Source: an uncultured Bacteroidota bacterium
GTDB lineage: Bacteria; Bacteroidota; Bacteroidia; Chitinophagales; Chitinophagaceae
NCBI GenBank assembly: GCA_937928385.1
Contig: CALEZD010000109.1
Coordinates: 1-43,470 of the forward strand
Reading direction: 5' to 3'
Length of the DNA: 43,470 nt
The position numbers and the translations under genes are program-made. This document shows, one piece after another, positions 43,416 through 43,470 of this stretch. How positions within the stretch are numbered: position 1 is the stretch's first letter; the number at the start of each line of letters is the position of its first letter. The notes under the pieces were generated by a model, which worked only from the letters and a program-made list of their open reading frames with translations, was not told where the DNA came from and did no database searches.

Positions 43416-43423
43416 CAAAACTA
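43416..43423 (-). promoter_or_regulatory. Candidate -7 box of the envelope-uptake operon
   Basis: The minus strand reads TAGTTTTG, an exact match to TAnnTTTG, 23 bases upstream of the DUF4856 ATG. A clear -33 TTTG is not seen, and no Fur-like palindrome was recognised in the 78 bases available. Confidence 0.5.
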
Positions 43424-43470
43424 CCGCCCGGCAACATGAGACAGTTCCATAATCGGGAAAAAGGGTTTGC

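Overview
The window looks like chromosome from a Bacteroidota bacterium, most likely of the Chitinophagales/Chitinophagaceae type. The pointers are an alternative complex III (Act) plus caa3-like oxidase operon, two proteins with type IX secretion (T9SS) C-terminal sorting domains (both carry YPNPNNG), a LytS/LytTR two-component pair whose sensor has a two-component propeller, a FecA-like TonB-dependent receptor with imelysin, HTTM and DUF4856 genes, and Bacteroidota-type promoter boxes (TAnnTTTG) close upstream of several genes. No rRNA, tRNA, CRISPR array or intact insertion sequence was recognised.

Layout. 1-11.7 kb (minus strand) is one respiratory operon, actA-B-C-D-E-F-coxB-coxA, closed by a hairpin at the window edge. 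11.9-12.7 kb holds an atypical SDR oxidoreductase. 12.7-15.9 kb looks like a small accessory patch: a relic of a RhuM-family gene, a PAF-acetylhydrolase-like esterase and a membrane-bound AraC-type regulator, bounded by hairpins and with a different codon flavour from its neighbours. 15.9-17.9 kb is a secreted beta-helix/Fn3 protein with a T9SS signal. 18.0-19.9 kb is a probable pirin, YjdI-CDGSH iron-sulfur protein, NUDIX CoA-pyrophosphatase operon. 20.0-22.0 kb (plus strand) is a MORN-repeat secreted protein followed closely by a sigma-54-type response regulator. 22.0-28.0 kb (minus) holds two lipoproteins, dnaN, a secreted protein and alaS. 27.9-28.5 kb is a non-coding stretch with short repeats.

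28.5-36.1 kb groups a large T9SS-exported Ig-like protein (plus), a LytTR regulator and its propeller histidine kinase (minus), and a divergent outer-membrane barrel (plus). The arrangement suggests the two-component pair may control the flanking surface proteins, but this is inference. 36.1-43.4 kb (minus) is a tightly packed operon: DUF4856 lipoprotein, imelysin lipoprotein, HTTM membrane protein, TonB-dependent receptor and a PDZ-alpha/beta-hydrolase. The first four genes look like an envelope uptake system, probably for iron or an iron complex, and form the least characterised multi-gene unit in the window.

Many annotated starts were moved inward from the longest open frame to an ATG followed by a signal peptide, because the longer forms begin with TTG/GTG and carry non-signal leader residues.
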